Assembly: GCF_030247195.1 (NCBI RefSeq)
Contig: NC_080672.1
Coordinates: forward strand, 310,132,627 to 310,196,626
Direction: 5' to 3'
Length of the DNA stretch: 64,000 nt
Origin: Topomyia yanbarensis
Taxonomy: Eukaryota > Arthropoda > Insecta > Diptera > Culicidae
The translations under genes and the position numbers were made by a program. The stretch's first letter is position 1, and each line of letters begins with the position of its first letter. The notes under the pieces are model-generated. The model had not been told where the DNA came from. It saw only the letters and a program-made list of their open reading frames with translations, and ran no database searches. This document shows positions 32,041 to 44,069 of the stretch, piece after piece.

Positions 32041-35000
32041 ATGTCAGAATCTTAATCGCAATGAAGAAGACTACACTTAAGTTTTTTTCCCTTATAACTT
32101 GTGCCGTAAATTGTCGACGGAATCTCCAAGTAAGTCGATTTTGTGATTTTTTTTTTCAAATTCGAAGAAAAATATCATCACATTTAGTGTTCTGAAATAC
32201 GCCAGCACTTTTAAACTAGGAAAATTTTCTCCAGGACGATATTTGCAAGTAGTGTTCCTAATTTAATAGTACTATTATTTACCACAAAAGCTATATCCTA
32301 AATAAGGCTTCTCTCGAAAATATCTGAAGTTTGGTGGTAAATTTCTCTATTTTTTATAATTTTTATGGTAAAATTGAAATTATTTCTCTCAAATAAAAGA
32401 AAGTTTCATGCACACTTTCTTGATTTTTTTGAAGTTCTGTGCGATTGAAGATTGTCGATTCATGAGGTCGTAGTGAAATTATAGAAATTTTGGATTGGCA
32501 ATTAATAAAAAATTCAAGGGTGCATGACACGATCACAGCAACATCAAAAATATATCCACTTTCAAGAGCGGGCAACACAATTCGCGAATGAATCTCAACC
32601 TGTCAAAACTATTGATTGGAGACGGTCTGGAGACAATATAATCTTCTGAAAAACACGTTATAGCCAACTCTTCGGCTCCCATATGTTACAATTTGCTATA
32701 ACAAAATTAAAACCAAGTACAACACCATGTTCTCAGCCTTTACTTTTAAACTAATCTATTATTTCAATTTATCAACCATGTTTTGGCATTAATCGATTGC
32801 AATCAGCAACTTAGTGAAAAACAATCACAATAGCACAGATACTCAGACTGGATAATCTGTTGAAAAATAATTTTGAGTCCGCTGAGTAACGCTTAATACA
32901 TTACATAGCATGAATTTTAAACTAAAAAAACACCTGCTCAATCTGGGGAGAGTATGTTCTAGCTTTAAAATTTTCAGTTTTATATTATAGAACAGTCAAA
33001 ATTAAGAATCTAAAACTGAACCACACCAGAACGTGTTCTTTGATCGTTACCTGACTTATCTTTCCCAATCCATCGAGCCTGTGTTTATGTGCTAAATACT
33101 CTTTAAGTATTCAAAACGCAATTCTAAACGTGTTTAGAATGAAGCAACAATGGGAACGGAAGAATACAGCAGTTTTAAAGTACGAAACAAAACTGTTCGT
33201 AATAATCGATTAAAAACCCTCTGCTAGGGATGTGATTGTTTCCGTTCCACTTCTAAACTCCCATATTAAATATCTACGGAAGTATGTTGTCAGATACCTC
33301 ATTGTTAAAAAGGCATCACGAATATTTGAAAAATTAAACGTGGGTGTCAATAGGCTCATCGCCCACAAACCGCCGAAAATATGTATCAACCTAACGCACA
33401 GACAAACAGGAAAATAAAGTAATTTATCCCAACGCAATTCATAAGCAATACACACACGTCGCACAGTGCAGTGTTGAACTGAATCAAAAAAACAATGCAA
33501 ATCAGAAACATGCAAGCCCCACACGGTCCAACTGTATACGAGTTAATGCCACCACTGCCGAAACCCCGTAGTAGAAGTAGACGCTATATATTCTCGGCAA
33601 TTCAATGGCGGAATCACTTCGCTGTTAAACCATGTAAAACTTGCACCCGTTTTCCTGCTGTGTGTAGTCTTCCCCGCCGTACGAACCGAAACTCTGAATG
33701 TACACGAATGATTGTACCGTCCGAACAATATAGCCATGATGTAGCTCGTTTAATATTCGAGCGATGAGTTATTAAAATGTGAAATACCCATATTTGATTG
33801 AGTCACTTCCGAAAGTCCATTGCGTCGAGCACGCGTGACCCTTCTCGTATGTTATGAAATAATTAGATGCTCCTGTTTGAAGGGTCTACTTGACATAGTC
33901 TTGTAAATTTCACATTTTCTCTGTCCTTCTCGAAGGAATTTCCAAAAATCCATTTTATAGTAGTCGTATATTTTACGAAATTGAATACAAAATACTTGTA
34001 CAAATTTTCCATTGGATAGTGCAAAAATATTGCGATTTCGTTCAGTACAACGAGTTATTCACATTTAAAAACTGGGAAAAATTCCCAGTAGAAATTTTTG
34101 AAACGGGACCCCAATATTCAAACGTTAGAAGTATTCTACTTCAAAATGGATATATAGAAGGAAATTCAAAAACTAGGGGAAGGTAACAACCGGAACCCAA
34201 CCGGGGATTTGACGTAGGATAATTATTTTAGGTGAAAGTTCTCTACCTTAAACCTTAAATAATCTTAAAAATCCTTACTAAAACATGCTACTTTTACTGG
34301 TATTTCGCCAAATTTATTTTTCAAATAACTGAAATAGTCAGCATTCTTTTTCTTTCTTTTGTTGAATTGCTGATCGAGCGGGATACAATTGAAATCCCCA
34401 GGAAAATTTTACTGACCCGGTCAATCAAACTTAATGTGTAAATTAAGCCGTTTGAAAGAGACACAAGCAGAGTTTTAAAAATATAATACACCAACGAAGC
34501 TGTTTTTTAACACCGCGGTTGTATCACGGATATTACCAATCCCTAGTTTTTAAAAATATGTTTCATTCAAAATTCAATAGAGAGACGAAAACTTTAAAAA
34601 AAGCACGTGGAATGTTTCTTCAAAATTTGCAGCTTCAAACGTTTATATTTCCCAGTTAAGTGATATATTTTTCAGAGATATTCAAGAATTTTCATAATTC
34701 TAGTGTATATTAACGCTGTGTATAGAATTAAATTAAATTGGAGTAGATGTAGTTTTCGATTTTTCTTAACTTGCCTCCCCACAGTGCAGCGTTTCGGAGA
34801 GAGTCTTCAGGGGATCTTCAAGGGAACGCAGAGTTTGCACAAAAATCAATTATAGCTTCTTCATAATACAAACATTTTACAAATTTTCTCAGGCCTACAA
34901 AAATTGCTTCGCCAAGCAGAATGTAATATTAGATTTGCTTTGGAGACTGGATCTTCCCCATACTAAAATGCATAAAAACTATTCATAGGGAAACAACAGA

Positions 35001-35381
35001 CAAAAAACTGTTTTGTTTTCCCAAATCTTGGACACTAGCAGAAGATTAGACGACTTAGAAATAGATAGAGAAATAGCCAGATAGATGGGAATGGTGACAG
35101 CTACCACGTGCACGAAGAGAGAGAATGAGAGAGTGGAGATGAGAAATGGTAAATAACACGGTGCTACAGTGATTTTGTACTATTCAAATGACCTAGTATA
35201 GGTTGTAGGTCTCACCAAGTACAACACAAGACAATGTTTGAAAAATGTTATATACCCTCAAAATCTTGATTTATTACAATAAAACTATTTTCCGAGACTT
35301 CCGACATTAAACAAATTTCTACGCGGTTATTTTTCAACCGATTTTAAATTGTTCTGGAAAGAAGAAGAAATAATCTTTTCA
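32041..35381. other. Unassigned AT-rich DNA
   Basis: Several short open frames exist (for example 33210-33524 minus, 33495-33767 plus) but none shows a domain, a signal peptide or splice signals that I can support. A GA-rich patch lies at about 35115-35145. No terminal repeat pair was found. Confidence 0.4.
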
Positions 35382-35393
35382 ACGGCATGCTAT

Positions 35394-36629
35394 TTTTTTT
35401 TTTTAATTCGTTTATTTGACTTGGCTCATAGCGGTAGCTTAACGGAGCCGTGGATCTTTTATACGTTTACAATACATGTAAAAATAAAAAAATACAAACA
35501 AGAATTAATTAACCGGATCTCGTGCGCGCAACTTCTTATTGCGAGCGGAGACCTTCTTTCGCGAGGTCTGTTGGCAAACAGCGTCAGGGGGGTCGTTTAA
35601 TTCTCTCTTGTTTTTCACGTCCCGGTCGAAGCTGGCTTGGTGTACGGGATCAGATGTTCTCCCTTGCTTCTTGCACTTATTGTTGATCAGTGTAAATCCG
35701 TCGTCATTGTTACTGCATTCGTTGCCGATGTTGCTTACAGTTGCTTTTGGGGTGCTGGATGATTCTTTTGCGGTTGTCATTATGGTCTGAACAGCTGCCA
35801 CAAATTTGGCCACCGTTTGTGGTTCAGGCATTGGTATTGAAAACTCTGTTTTAGGTTGGTTTGCCGTAGATGAGTTGGCTATCGGTTGAGATGCATTTTC
35901 CTCTGCATCTTCCGCGCAAGGTTGTCCATGATGAGCTGTCTGACTACAATACTTGCACGTAGGAGTTTGCCCCTCATGGGTGCATAGTGTAGTTTGCATA
36001 ATTGTAGTTCCGTGAGTATTTAGTTTTATTGCCAAGTAGGAGGGTATAGGCCTTTCAACCCGCATCCTCACTACAAAAACGCCGTTAGGTGTACCCGGGA
36101 AGAAGTTTCTCCAAGTATCAGGTGTAACGGATTCTACTTCTCCGTATTGCGACATGCATTTTGCAATTGGCTCAGGAGGGGTACGAGGTGATAGGTCATA
36201 TAACCTTACATCTATATAATCATTCTCAATGTATACGGGAATCTTAATTCCAACGTTGTCACTTTCAACCACGTGTTTTAAATTGTTCTTCAAAACGAAA
36301 CGCTCGGCTTGTGCTAACGTGTTGAATGATATTAACACTACATTGCGAAGATGATGGTACTGAAGGTACAAGACTTCCGCAAGCCTAAGTTGCATTTTTA
36401 CCTTCAGAAGGTATTCCACTTCACTAAAACTCGGTCGTTTTAAACAAAATTTAAAGTCAACGACCGCAGCGTTGGGTCGGAGTAGAGCTTTTTCGTCAAC
36501 TTTACTCATGATGACAAGAATAATCCGATATTTCCTTTGTTCTCGAGACAATGCACACTAGATCGAGAGGCCTGTTGTTCACTTGGCTCGATTGTACGTC
36601 TGACTGCGGCAGAAGTAGAAAGTAGACTT
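35394..36629 (-). mobile_element. ORF1-only LINE derivative (HAL1-like) with poly(A) and TSD
   Basis: On the minus strand the unit has a ~120-bp leader, one intact ORF, a ~110-bp 3' UTR with AATAAA (complement at 35411-35416) and a terminal A-run. The flanks are ACGGCATGCTAT (35382-35393) and ACGGTATGCTAT (36630-36641), a 12-bp target-site duplication with one mismatch. So the insertion is complete as it stands, although it encodes no endonuclease or reverse transcriptase. The 3' terminus TCAAATAAACGA before the A-run is identical to that of the full-length LINE at 49890-55997. Confidence 0.85.
35505..36509 (-). CDS. Gag-like ORF1 protein of ORF1-only retroelement (334 aa)
   Basis: The first ATG (36509) gives MSKVDEKALLRPN. 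A decayed relative at 44070-44840 starts at the equivalent place (MSPRVETK), supporting this start. Residues ~15-110 resemble an RNA-binding N-terminal domain. The middle has YGEVESVTPDTWRNFFPGTP and VFVVRMRVERPIPSYLAI, features of I/LOA-type LINE gag proteins. One CCHC zinc knuckle (CKYCSQTAHHGQPC, spacing C-x2-C-x4-H-x4-C) follows near residues 190-203. The C-terminus is polar, with a basic end (SRKKVSARNKKLRARD). Expected role: binding the element's RNA and forming ribonucleoprotein. No ORF2 follows; the stop is 110 bp from poly(A). The frame is uninterrupted, suggesting selection or youth. Confidence 0.8.
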   Translation of the reverse strand: MSKVDEKALLRPNAAVVDFKFCLKRPSFSEVEYLLKVKMQLRLAEVLYLQYHHLRNVVLISFNTLAQAERFVLKNNLKHVVESDNVGIKIPVYIENDYIDVRLYDLSPRTPPEPIAKCMSQYGEVESVTPDTWRNFFPGTPNGVFVVRMRVERPIPSYLAIKLNTHGTTIMQTTLCTHEGQTPTCKYCSQTAHHGQPCAEDAEENASQPIANSSTANQPKTEFSIPMPEPQTVAKFVAAVQTIMTTAKESSSTPKATVSNIGNECSNNDDGFTLINNKCKKQGRTSDPVHQASFDRDVKNKRELNDPPDAVCQQTSRKKVSARNKKLRARDPVN

Positions 36630-36674
36630 ACGGTATGCTATGTTATGTTCTTTTGTTAAAGATACTTTGCGGTT

Positions 36675-36885
36675 ATGGGTCAACAATATGAAAACAACCA
36701 TAATTTCGCGAATTTCCCATGAAAATTATGAAAATTACTAAACATTCTTCTAAAGAAGCGACTTTCTGTTAATAAAATTTTAGAGAAGGCATTCAATTCC
36801 ACATCTGACGACCTATTTATCATCAAAATCGGTTGGAGAATGGCAGAGTTATTTTTTTTTCTAAATTGGAAACTTGCCCGCATAC
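36675..36885 (-). repeat. Inverted arm, left (partner 38665-38876)
   Basis: Read as reverse complement, this block runs gcaagtttccaatttagaaa, aactctgccatt, accgattttgat, ggaattgaatg and catattgttgaccc. The same order occurs on the plus strand at 38665-38876. The pair encloses a 150-bp repeat, the GGGCAGCCGGCT repeat and a TTAA element. It is either one old element with long inverted ends or two copies of one repeat in opposite orientation. Confidence 0.7.
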
Positions 36886-36894
36886 GTTGCGTTG

Positions 36895-37050
36895 CGTCGT
36901 GTTGTGACGATGATTTTGGCGGATTGCACACTGACTTCATCATGTTTGACTGCTGATTATCTAATAAGAGTTGCTTAGGAAATGGTAAGTAGGAATTCAT
37001 ACCAATCCGACCCACATTAAAACCTCAACAGCATGATAGTCATCAGTGCC
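36895..37050. repeat. 150-bp repeat, copy 2 (partner at 5085-5240)
   Basis: Shares ttgtgacgatgattttggcg, gactgctgattatc, aataagagttgcttagga and caacagcatgatag with copy 1, in the same orientation and order. Confidence 0.7.
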
Positions 37051-37054
37051 GGCC

Positions 37055-37440
37055 GCCCCCATCTTCATCGTTCACGGGGAAGGATAAGGTAGACAGGAAG
37101 TGTTGATGCTCCACCTACTTAACGGAATGACGACGATTCATCAGACTCTTCCATAGGTGTCGCGGAGTTGGTAGTTTGGAAGGGTATAAGGTCTAGGATT
37201 CGCTTCAAGCAAGCGATGCGACCTATAAAGTATATTTTATTAGGTAGTGGTTTAGTTAGTCTTCGAGTACACGATGACTCGAAAAAGAAAAGATCTTGTT
37301 TGGTTTTTGGTTCTTTTTAAACTCTGGGCAGCCGGCTACCGAGAGTGTCCTATGTTCCCTAGACAAAAGCAATTTGAACTCCACACAGCCGACCGTGGGA
37401 GTATTGCCTAGGTAAGCTAATCTTATCTGCGTAATGGGCC
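37055..37440. repeat. Interspersed repeat with GGGCAGCCGGCT core, copy 2
   Basis: See 22040-22420. Here ctctgggcagccggctaccg is at 37322-37341 and cacagccgaccgtgggagta at about 37382-37401. The longer upstream part (37060-37320) has no visible counterpart at copy 1. Confidence 0.55.
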
Positions 37441-37515
37441 GGATAACTATTTATTGAAACAGTATTTAGACGGAATTTGTTACTAAATTAGAAACTTGCT
37501 CGCATGCACCATTAA

Positions 37516-38495
37516 CTCTAGAACGTTGCGTTTTCCACCCTAGAACGTTGCACTGGGGTATAAATATATCCCACGCCTTGAACGCAATTTTCGCAGATTT
37601 TCGCAGATAAAAATGCAAACAAAAGATATGTGTAGTACGTTATTTTCTTCGTTTTTTAATTGCGAAAACAGCTGTGTAAGTGAAAGTACGAAATTTATTG
37701 AATCATAATACATAAATTGGTTTAAACAAAAAAAAAAGAGTGAAAAAATCGCGGTTTTGATTTTTTTTTACAAAAATTACTATAACATTACGGATTTTCA
37801 ACCGATTTCAAAAACATCAAATGTTTCTAAAAGTTGAAAGAATGGTCCAAAAACGGTATAAAATTTAATTTCGATATTCTTGAAAAAGTGCAATTATTTG
37901 GAAGAATGAAAGTTTAAAAATCGAGATTGAAAAATACCACGAAATGGGGTGAAAATTGAAATGAAAAAAATATTTTGGACTAGTAATACATTGGTAACAC
38001 GCAACGTTACTGTTACAACAGTTACTATGCGCAAATTACACCTGCGAGGCATTGTTTTGAAAAACTATAAATTACAAAAAATACAACAATAAAATTCAGC
38101 AAAAATTGGAACGATTTTTTTCTACTTCAAAATTAAATTAAATAATTGAATAAATGATTAAAGACGACTTTATAATACTAATTGTTACTAACGTAGTAAA
38201 ACAACCAGTATTTAAACTGGTATTATCACGAGTCACATTTCCACTGACAGCACAAAACCTGACGAAACGCTAACGATAACCGTACACTGGGGTACAAATG
38301 TACGCCACGCCATCCTTGACACCTGCTTTCACGAAGGCTATCAGCAAACTGGCTATACCACCTTTTTCTATTCTTACTAGGAACTCTAAATTTAATTATG
38401 GTTAGGGTCCCAGGTCGATAAATGCCGAATTCTCGTCTTCACCTGGCTCCAAAGAAGGGGTGGGGTAAATTTTACCCCAGTGCAACGTTCTAGAG
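37516..38495. mobile_element. TTAA-flanked element with CTCTAGAACGTTGC ends
   Basis: Perfect 14-bp ends CTCTAGAACGTTGC and reverse complement, with TTAA at 37512-37515 and 38496-38499. The left end carries a second copy of the terminal word (ccctagaacgttgcactggg) ~22 bp inward. The motif cactggggta with aa(t)..cccacgcc follows and recurs at 38285-38312. No protein is encoded. It is probably another piggyBac-type non-autonomous family. Confidence 0.85.
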
Positions 38496-38664
38496 TTAAG
38501 GGGTTAGTGAGGTATTGTCTCGCACTATAAGATGCTATAATTATATCTTCCGCTATTTATTCCAATTTCAAGCACAAAGTTTGAATACTTTTGAATATTA
38601 ACGTAATCGAGCAAAAATATCTATTTTATGAAAATGTTATATGAGACTGTCCCCTAAAAGTTCA

Positions 38665-38876
38665 TGCGAGCAAGTTTCTAATTTGGAAAAAAAAATAATA
38701 ACTCTGCCATTTTTCAACCTATTTTGATCACAAATAGATTGTTGAATGCGGAATTTAATGTTCCTACATCTATTTAAGCACAGACGCTTCCTAATTAAAA
38801 TGTAGACCAATTTTCACATTTTTAGTGAAAAATTGCAAAATAATAAACAATTTCATATTGTTGTCCCAAAATCGCA
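38665..38876 (+). repeat. Inverted arm, right (partner 36675-36885)
   Basis: Order of words: gcaagtttctaatttggaaa, aactctgccattt, ttttgatc, ggaatttaatg and catattgttgtccc, matching the reverse complement of 36675-36885. aaattagaaacttgctcgcatg at 37486-37507 is a third, short inverted match just left of the TTAA element. Confidence 0.7.
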
Positions 38877-38879
38877 GAG

Positions 38880-39830
38880 TACATAACATATCCATACTGT
38901 TCGAAAGGTCATTTCTTTTTATTTTCAAAACACTTTAATTTAGAATTTAAAATATATTTGGGAAATGACCACGTAGAAATTTTTTTCGTGCTGAAAATCC
39001 CGAAAAACGATTTTTTGCTTTAAATCAAGATTTTGAGAGTATATTAAATTGACCAAACGTAGTTTTGTGTTGTATTTGACTTTAATAGATCACTTAAAAA
39101 GTACATTCAATGTTTTATGTTATAGCACCGTGTAGTAATTAAAAAAATTCAAACGAAAAAACACTTTTTGAATTTATCGTAAATATAAAAAAACGAAAAC
39201 GTTCATGCGGAGATTTTTCAACTACTGAAATATCGTCTAAATTTAATTATCAAAAAATCACTTCACGGGCACCTGGCGTCAGCTATTTCCACCTTAAAAT
39301 ATGTGCAACATTGTTTGGATTTGCTGGTATAGACCGCCGATGGTGAAACAAAGCCGCTTTGACCGCAATTGTCCTGGATGTGCCGCGGGAAATTGCCAAG
39401 CTCCCGAGTTAATGTCAAACCGATTGCTCCGAAAATTCTTGATCAAGTTTCACAAGGTTGATTCAAATCTTTCGAAAAAATAGAATATGGCCTATCCTAA
39501 ATCTTTTTGGATCAAGTAATTATCCCAATGTTGTTTGTGTCCCGATACCGGGTCATCACTCTACCACTTCTAGATGTACACAATTGTTACCGATCATAAT
39601 CATGACTTCTGTGTTCGGAGATTTTCATTTTTAAATAAATAATGACAGCAATAAAATAGAAAACAAAAATAGCTTTTTTGTATTTATCTAACTGTTTCAA
39701 AACTTTCTTCTTTGCCAACAATAATTCGAGGCACATCCTGTTCCGCCCAACATTCGTATCAGTTGAAACCATTCCAATAAAATTAACACGCTGTCGAAGC
39801 AAACGGCTATTGGAAACATTTGCATCATCC
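38880..39830. other. Unassigned AT-rich DNA
   Basis: Only short frames without domains are visible. Confidence 0.4.
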
Positions 39831-40480
39831 TAACAAAGCTCACCCTCCAACGGGATAGCCTCAAGTCGAGCATGCAACTGTCGATAAACTGGCCTCAGCT
39901 GGTCCGGCTCACGCTGCAGACACGGGGGCCCCCGCTAGCATAATTGCAAACCAGCCACATTCATCCTAATGCACTGCGTTGAATGGATGGATGGATGGAC
40001 AGTGGGTGCATAATGCACACAACGGCCTGCAGCAGAAAGCGGATTAACGGCGTGTATTGCCACATTGCCATGTGATTCGCAGTATGCATACAGAGGATAT
40101 ACGTTCGGGACCCCAAATCAATTGCTTTAGGTCGGGCATTCATTCGGACGGCGGTGGTGGCACGAGTCCCTGTGTGAAACGGTCGAGTGAGGTTAATTTT
40201 TTATTTATATGCTTTTTAGCAATATTTTCGGATCATCATTAGTAGGCACAAAAAAGGACCGATCGGAACAATGCAAACCCAGAATTCGATCAGCGTGTGC
40301 CAACCGATGGAAATGAATAAGATATTATCGGCTTTCCGGCAAACAATGAGGGAACGATGGGTGAAGGACACAAAGTAGCGTATGCAATCGCTTTCACTTC
40401 GCAAAAAAAAAATCTGATCCTGGGGTCCGAAAAATCGGACATTGATTGACAGCTACATTGTACTTGTTAACTCAAGTGTC
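39831..40480. other. GC-richer repeat-free segment, possible host DNA
   Basis: The composition is noticeably less AT-rich (for example ctcagctggtccggctcacg near 39893). It contains a short (GGAT)n run near 39983-39998 and no transposon similarity that I recognise. Open frames on both strands are unconvincing. It may be conserved non-coding host DNA. Confidence 0.25.
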
Positions 40481-41771
40481 AATTAAACGAATTTGACGTG
40501 GTTCTCGAAGGGAACGGTAAGTGCGTATTCAAATATTGGGTCGGAATTGGAACGAGTGTTCCAATCAACAGCAGCTAGTGACGGGACTGTTAATTTGCAT
40601 TGAAACATTTTACGTAGAAATGAACAATGTTTTCCCAAAACCTGAGCTAATCCGAGATTGGGTTGCATTCACAGATGGCAATGAAATGGAAATTCATGAA
40701 AACTGTTGTTTATGCCTTGTATAAAACTACAAAAAAAGCAGATACCCGTGCTCGCCCTATTTAATTCTTCTAATAGTTTGTACTAATTATTTTGAATCTG
40801 CTGTGGAATTCAGTGTCCCGTTAGCTATCTTCTACAGTTTGTACGCACAAGGAAATCTGAATTTAAAGCACGAAAAATAAATAAAACCACGAGGTTGGAT
40901 TGAACAACGTTCATCATCCTACACTTGCTCAGACCAAAATGACGAACGATAGAGGCACGCCATTCAGCCAAAGAAAACTTTATATTGACTTTCTGGGAGC
41001 CAGAGTTAAAAATATTCAAATTCATTGAATGAAAATTGATCATGTTCAGCCGCATTCATTTTCAATATTCAGTGACGCAGCTGAAAATGTCAAACGAACA
41101 AACCGCCCATTCATCCATGCAGATTTTCATTCGTCTCCGATTATTACACGAAGCGGCCGTGCAGCAACGGATCAAACGCATCAAAGTAGGCCCTGGCACA
41201 ATGTAAGCGATGATGATTGTTGTTTCACGTGCTTTACCGGCATTTGACAACATTTTCCTATATAATTAGTGAAATGAATATATTGTACGATATTCAAGTG
41301 AATGAATAACATGGATATTTGAATGAATATTTTTTCTATTCACCGCGAGTCGCATCAGGTTCATTTTCAGCCGTCAAAAAAGGAGCTTCGATTATTTTTA
41401 ACTCTGCTGGGAACATGGTAGGAAAATAATATTCACTATGGTTTGTCATTTATGTGTAATTGCCAAAGCTATTGCACTGGAACAAACCGTAGAGCATATT
41501 TTACTCGAGAGGAAATCCTCTATTTGGGATTGGTTGTCATTCTATTATCTTTCCTCGGACTTAGCCTAGAACACGTGGGATTGAAGTATCCCAGCCAAGA
41601 ATTGATCGACAGTACAGACGAGTACTTGGGACAAAAAGCTAACCTAAAGTAAAAATTAAAACTCCTGTAATAACTTTTAATCAAGCAGATAGCTAACACA
41701 CATTTGGTAGCCTCTTTTAATTCATTTAATTTGTTTAGAGTCTATATGAGCTGGCAAACTTTGACAAAAAT
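40481..41771. other. Unassigned DNA with one hydrophobic short ORF
   Basis: A frame from the ATG near 41452 to the TAA ending at 41652 encodes about 66 residues with one likely membrane segment (YLGLVVILLSFLGLSL) followed by a polar tail. No family is recognised and no splice acceptor or promoter supports it. Repeated gaatgaat-type words occur around 41030-41340. Nothing else is seen. Confidence 0.25.
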
Positions 41772-41782
41772 AGTGTCGATAA

Positions 41783-41962
41783 ATGGGGTAGGCGTAGCGT
41801 AGTTGGTAAATCGATTGCCTTGTACGCAGCGCACCTGGGTTCGAGCCCCGACCCCGCACATAGGGTTAGAAATTTTCATAAGAGATTTTTCTAACCCGAA
41901 GAGGCGAATGACCTTAAGGTTAAAACCTCTATAATCGAAATAAAAAAAAAAAAAAAAAAAAA
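41783..41962 (+). mobile_element. tRNA-derived SINE with poly(A) and TSD
   Basis: The head looks like a tRNA: box A TAGCGTAGTTGG (41795-41806) and box B GGTTCGAGCCC (41838-41848), ending in CCCCGACCCCGC. An unrelated body follows with an internal hairpin (gggttagaaat ... atttttctaaccc), then ctctataatcgaaat and a ~21-nt A tail. The duplication AGTGTCGATAA flanks it (41772-41782 and 41963-41973), perfect over 11 bp. RNA polymerase III transcription from boxes A and B and LINE-driven insertion are the known SINE mode. It resembles culicine tRNA SINEs of the Feilai kind, but I cannot confirm the family name. Confidence 0.93.
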
Positions 41963-41973
41963 AGTGTCGATAA

Positions 41974-43686
41974 TTTTCCTTTCATTCCCTATATCTGAGA
42001 GTTTGTAATTCTCTGGCGGCTCCAGTGAGGGGTACCGCATACTTCATAGTGCAGGAATGAGAAACATCAGCAAATTCACCCAATGTGCAAGTATTTAGTG
42101 ATTTTATGATTCATTGTTATCAATAAAGTGCAAACCTACCAGATATTGTACTCATTTAGTGTCAAATGTCTGGACTATTATCAGTGAATTAGACAGTTGT
42201 ATGCTATAAAAGATTTTACGGATTTTCCATAAAGGTAAATAGATTTTTTTTTAACAAATTATCCCCAAAAAGATAAAAAATAAGAGAGGCAATTTAGCAG
42301 CATTTTAACTAGAATCCTATATACATAACTATAAGCAAATAAATTCTAAAATGTTAAGGTAGCTCTAAAACCAAAATTCTTCTAAACGTATTGTCGGACT
42401 CAGAATTTTGTTTTATGTCCCTTCATAAATTTGATTCATGTTACTGATCCAGCTCTTTTGGGATGAACTGACTGCATTGTGGTTATACTCGTGTAGCCCG
42501 CCTTATTATTATGGCAGCTGGCTAGCCATGGTCATAGCATAATCGGACCATTATGGGACTTAATGAAGCGAAACATCCATTCGTAGAGGCACTCACTTTT
42601 AAATACATTCGAAGTCATAGTCCTATCCGTCCAAAGACACTGGTTTTTGACGTAGGACAATTTTAAACGCATATAATTCAGCTATCTTACGATTTTTTTT
42701 TTAATTTTTTTGCGCATTTCGCCTCGAAATACTTTTAAGAATAGGTTCCAATAGATAAACCCAAAGATTTTTGATATCATGGCATTAAAAATGAAAATAA
42801 TGTGCAACCTAGTCAAAATATCGCGCATTTGCACAAAGAAGATAGCGCTTCCCAAGTCCGGCACGACAGATTTGTTTACCTGACGCGCTACGCTTCTATG
42901 AATGACGTCATCATCGACTATTTAATGAACGGATTTGGCCGGACAAACTCAGTTTCCTGTTGAACGGAAAGCGGAGCAGCTCACTGTGCAGTGTGTTTTC
43001 ACAGCCAATGTAGCTGAGTTAGAAGTCCGTTACACTGGCTGTGGAGGTACGCTACTCAGTGCCGTCCAACAGGCGACTGCCCAACAAACCACTAAGCACT
43101 AAAGTAAGCTTTATATTCACCATATAATGGCTTTCTAATGTCTACAGGTTTTATATAAGCTTTTCAAATGTTTATAAGCTTTAAGGACAACAAGCAGTAA
43201 ACTAAGCCGTATATGAAACTGTAATATAGAGCCTGTAAGCCCGGTGACTATAAGCCCGATGCTGGTAATCACCGTAGCCGTTTTAAGGCATGCGATAAAT
43301 GACTTTTCCATAATTCTAATATACTTAAAACAAAAAAAGTAAAATTCAAAATGGATGGAAGTGAAATCTGGTAGAAATTTCTTAAAAGTGGAACTTACCA
43401 CCGAAAGTTAGACAAGTACAAGCAATATTCGAATAATGATTGCAACCCATCGTCTAGCAAAAGTTTTGCACTGCAATCCAGTTACAGTGACAAAAGAAAT
43501 TATGAAGCGTATAGTATCGCTGAAAGTTAACTAAGTGTTTGTGTGGATCCAGCAAAGAAGGATGATACTCCCGACTACGGTTCTGATCTAGATTCTGACG
43601 TTGGAGTAGTCCATCGACTACAGTCTTGATGAAGGAACTTATTACGAAGCAGATATGGGAAAAAATCATTCATTATTACATCTACA
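41974..43686. other. Unassigned DNA
   Basis: No gene or repeat family was recognised. A moderately GC-rich piece lies at about 42870-43090. Confidence 0.35.
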
Positions 43687-43800
43687 GCCAGGCCCGATGA
43701 GGGGGAAGGCAGCCAGGGCAATTGCCCTGGGGCCCGGCTCGTATTTGGGGCCCGCGGTTTTGCTCGGAAGATGGAAGAACACGTCCGGTATTCAAAGAAG
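43687..43800. other. GC-rich terminus resembling a hAT element end
   Basis: The block caggcccgatgagggggaag, gcagccagggcaattgccct and ggggcccggc is very GC-rich within AT-rich DNA. It contains the palindrome CAGGGCAATTGCCCTG. Such gggcaattgccctgggg blocks are common at one end of hAT MITEs. The other end was not found. Confidence 0.35.
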
Positions 43801-44069
43801 AGCAAAAAATAGCATTAGTAATTTCTTTGTAATCATTCGGCTTATTAAATTGCTAGATCATGAAAGCGTAGAAAATGAAAACTTTATTTGATAGTTGACA
43901 TTTGTTAAACCAAACGTTCTTAAGGGAGTTGTCTACTTTGTGTACAAGTTTAAAATACGAGATTATTGCTTGAATCGACGGAATACACTACAAAAAATTG
44001 AGAAAACAATTCAAAGTATTTTCGAAGAAAGCAATAGAGCCTCAAACAGAAATGCGAACCAACGGACAA

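Noticed and set aside
33495..33767. 90-codon plus-strand frame with two CxxC-like pairs
   Set aside because: No known domain, no splice or promoter signals and a similar-length frame on the other strand. It is probably chance.
41452..41652. Short ORF with one membrane segment
   Set aside because: Coding-like but unsupported by similarity, upstream exon or promoter; mentioned only in the description of the region.
41795..41850. Apparent tRNA gene with box A and box B
   Set aside because: The 3' continuation, poly(A) tail and 11-bp target-site duplications show it is the head of a SINE, and the cloverleaf is degenerate.
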